A program made the position numbers and the translations under genes. Under the pieces are notes generated by a model that worked only from the letters and a program-made list of their open reading frames with translations, was not told the DNA's origin and ran no database searches. From NCBI GenBank assembly GCA_944470555.2, contig OX104127.1, positions 129,271,113 to 129,335,112 of the forward strand: a DNA stretch of 64,000 nt, read 5' to 3'. Source of the stretch: Heterobilharzia americana (Eukaryota > Platyhelminthes > Trematoda > Strigeidida > Schistosomatidae). How positions within the stretch are numbered: the stretch's first letter is position 1; each line of letters opens with the position of its first letter. Positions 61,661 to 64,000 of this stretch are shown here, in pieces.

Positions 61661-62134
61661 TAGCGTATACAATATCCGTTGAAACGACCAGATGTGATTA
61701 AAAATTTCAGGCAGTAGACATGAATGATGCGTTAACGAATATGGATGCTGAGTAACAGTCCTAACAAATGTTTCTTCGTTAGTTCATAAAAATCGTATGA
61801 TAAGGCCAATCACTGATAGTGAAACAGTTAACAGTACTAATAATAGAGATAACAATTATAATTAGAAAGAATTCAAAATATCCACAGTACACACATGGAA
61901 ATAAACTCGGAAAAGTCACATAAATTTCTCGGAGAGAAGATAACAGTGTTATCAATCAGAAAGCGAAAAAAGGAATCGTCATTGTCAAATGAGTATCTTA
62001 AATAATATATTTTGAATAACGAAATCCTCTGCAACATTACCTACCACACCGAATTCACGGATCGGAGTGGTTGAATCGGTGGCGAGTGTACACACTAACT
62101 CAGCACCTATCTATCTAAGTTATTTCACTGTGTT

Positions 62135-62182
<48 letters not shown>

Positions 62183-64000
62183 CTGTGAAACGACAATAAT
62201 CTGTGACGACCAACAATTTTTGACTACTTAGAGTTGTTTAATATGAAATAAGACAAACAGCGCTGATCAAAACCAGCACTGGACAGAATATAACGAATAA
62301 GGGTCTTTCAGTATAATTCTTCGTTGTTATCCTTCTCCACAGAAAGGAGGTAGATACACACTAGATGAGTAGAAAGCTCTCGCTTTTGCAAAGGTAACAC
62401 CTCGACAATATGCAATCAGTAACTTTATTCGTTAGTTGTCATGACGTGCTTACAGTACTTACTTAGGTATCCATCGTAATTGTACATTAGCTTATCAAAC
62501 TGAAATTCTTCTGCCAAAAACACTGACATTCAGAAAGTTAAACTGTGAAGATAAAGTGCGCTATTTCAATCGCACTGTAACGAAGAGTATGAGAAAATTC
62601 CACATATACCTTTTTAATCTGCAAACATTTCTATAAGCGTAATGGATTTGAAGCATTCATTTGCAATGTGTTGCAGTGAAAGAGAAGAAAAAAACATGAA
62701 GTATTTCTCACAATTGCGTAGCTGCTGATTTTTTGATTATGTAACTAGTTAGTCAATGCATATTCAATGAAATAATTGGGGTCAAATTTAGCGATGAGTT
62801 GATATGCGTAGTTTTATGTTAGCCTACCTGTGGTCAGTTCCCCACTGAGGCATGACAAAATTTGCGCATCCTACTGGAAAAAAAACAACGCATTCATAAG
62901 ACTGTGGAGGAAAATAAGTGAACTGAGGAACCACGATAGTCAACAGATCCGTTAGCTAACAGAAAATATATAAATCTAACTTTAAATATCGAACCCACTT
63001 GGAACCGAAGTTGGAGGATTGTAATAATAATCGTTATTGCCCTGGTTATCATTAGAATACAAATCTGTCAGAACATGGCCACCACGAGAATCACTATGCA
63101 AAACAAGAAAGCAAGATTATGAAGGCGTGGAAAAGAGAAGATGGGGTAGAAACAAGAACTCATATGTAGAGTATTGAAGAGGTTAATTCATAGATGCATC
63201 CGAGGAAGCATTTATTGCTTTCGCTTATACATGCCAACTTCAATCTGCAATTCACACAGACACACTACATATGGTCATTATCTTTCTTTACAACTCAGAA
63301 TCATTCTTGCAGAGGAACTCATATCAAATACAAGCTGGGATATTGTAGATTCCGATCTAACCTAAATTTGACAAGTCTATTAGCATCAGTTAAAACAGTC
63401 TTGTTTTGTTTTACATCCGTTTGGAAATATGATTACGAAAATAATGAACAGGATATGCACAATGCCCAAAGCATTTTAAAGCATCAAACCATAACGCGGC
63501 TTGGACAGCTAAGGAGTTCATTACATTTCCGTCATATTAGTTGTTACTTGAGTGTTGGTGATGAATTTCATTTTTCACTCACTTTTTGATAGGTTGCATA
63601 TCGGAGATGTAGCTTATTGAATTAGACACTTGATATTTTAATAGTGGATGAAACGGTCAGACATTCCTTCAACTGTCGCAGTTAGAAAAACTACAGATAA
63701 TGACAACTTCTGCAACACAATAAATGTTGCTCATCATCTACTGCACTGGACTAGAACGTGATTTCTGAGTTGCACTGAACTGCAATAGCTTGCATGATGG
63801 TCAGCATCATGTGAACAGACAACATTAACGTAGAATGTCTCGCACAAGCGCATCACCTCGAATTGCCACACTTCATAGTAGCATGCAAACAGCAAATGGA
63901 TAGAAAAAGATTGACAGCAAAATAAACAAAAATGTATAAGGGAAAGAAGGAATTTGAGAGCCAATGAGAGTGAAAATGGTCAAACACTTGAAGATGTCCA
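61661..64000. other. No gene recognised apart from a microsatellite
   Basis: The longest frame (63,194-63,589 plus, 131 codons) has no recognisable motif and starts inside another open frame. The remainder is AT-rich. Confidence 0.3.
62138..62181. repeat. (AAT)n microsatellite
   Basis: About 14 uninterrupted AAT units. RTE tails in this window also end in AAT-rich tracts, but no RTE sequence adjoins this one. Confidence 0.95.

Noticed and set aside
1..64000. CRISPR arrays, bacterial operons, phage or plasmid features
   Set aside because: No evenly spaced short repeats, ribosome-binding sites or compact gene order are present. The DNA is clearly eukaryotic and repeat-rich.

Overview
The window looks like repeat-dense DNA from a trematode, most probably a schistosome (blood fluke). 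It is AT-rich with several GC-richer islands. It carries an Smα-like tRNA-derived SINE with an embedded hammerhead ribozyme, Penelope-like elements (PLEs) with YVDD reverse transcriptase and GIY-YIG nuclease remnants, RTE-clade non-LTR retrotransposons, and fragments resembling CR1-type elements. All calls come from reading the sequence. No similarity search was possible, and I could not fix the species.

Layout. 1-1,480: minus-strand non-LTR ORF1 remnant with a decayed PHD-type zinc finger, running off the left edge. 1,937-3,957 and 13,217-15,280: two copies of a chimeric repeat, an unknown ~900 bp module joined to a 5'-truncated RTE. 7,400-9,000: two PLE C-termini. 10,081-11,306: TATA box and signal-peptide exon with a consensus splice donor, the best host-gene candidate. 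12,830-13,022: a SINE. 19,844-20,303: an RTE tail. 21,480-26,160: three decayed minus-strand PLEs. 28,246-28,373: a second possible signal-peptide exon. 30,362-33,755: a nearly full-length but broken RTE on minus. 36,255-37,432: another RTE. 42,183-42,809: a head-to-head SINE pair. 43,572-45,180: an inverted partner of 25,990-28,014. 47,030-54,840: a large two-age inverted repeat whose single-copy spacer holds frames resembling a PEX11-type peroxisomal membrane protein. 55,641-55,826: an exon-like frame. 57.5-58.4 kb: tRNA-like SINE remnants. 58,785-59,025: an RT fragment. 60,840-61,660: a PLE with a small clean insertion.

Host coding content is thin. No complete multi-exon gene could be assembled by eye, and most open frames are chance or decayed mobile-element frames. 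The main theme is repeats acting on repeats. In three separate repeat pairs (2.07-2.93/13.35-14.21 kb, 27.62-28.01/43.57-43.96 kb, 48.60-49.91/51.87-53.56 kb) a nearly identical tract stops sharply inside much more diverged homologous sequence. Local gene conversion or repeated duplication would explain this; an assembly artefact remains possible for the palindrome.
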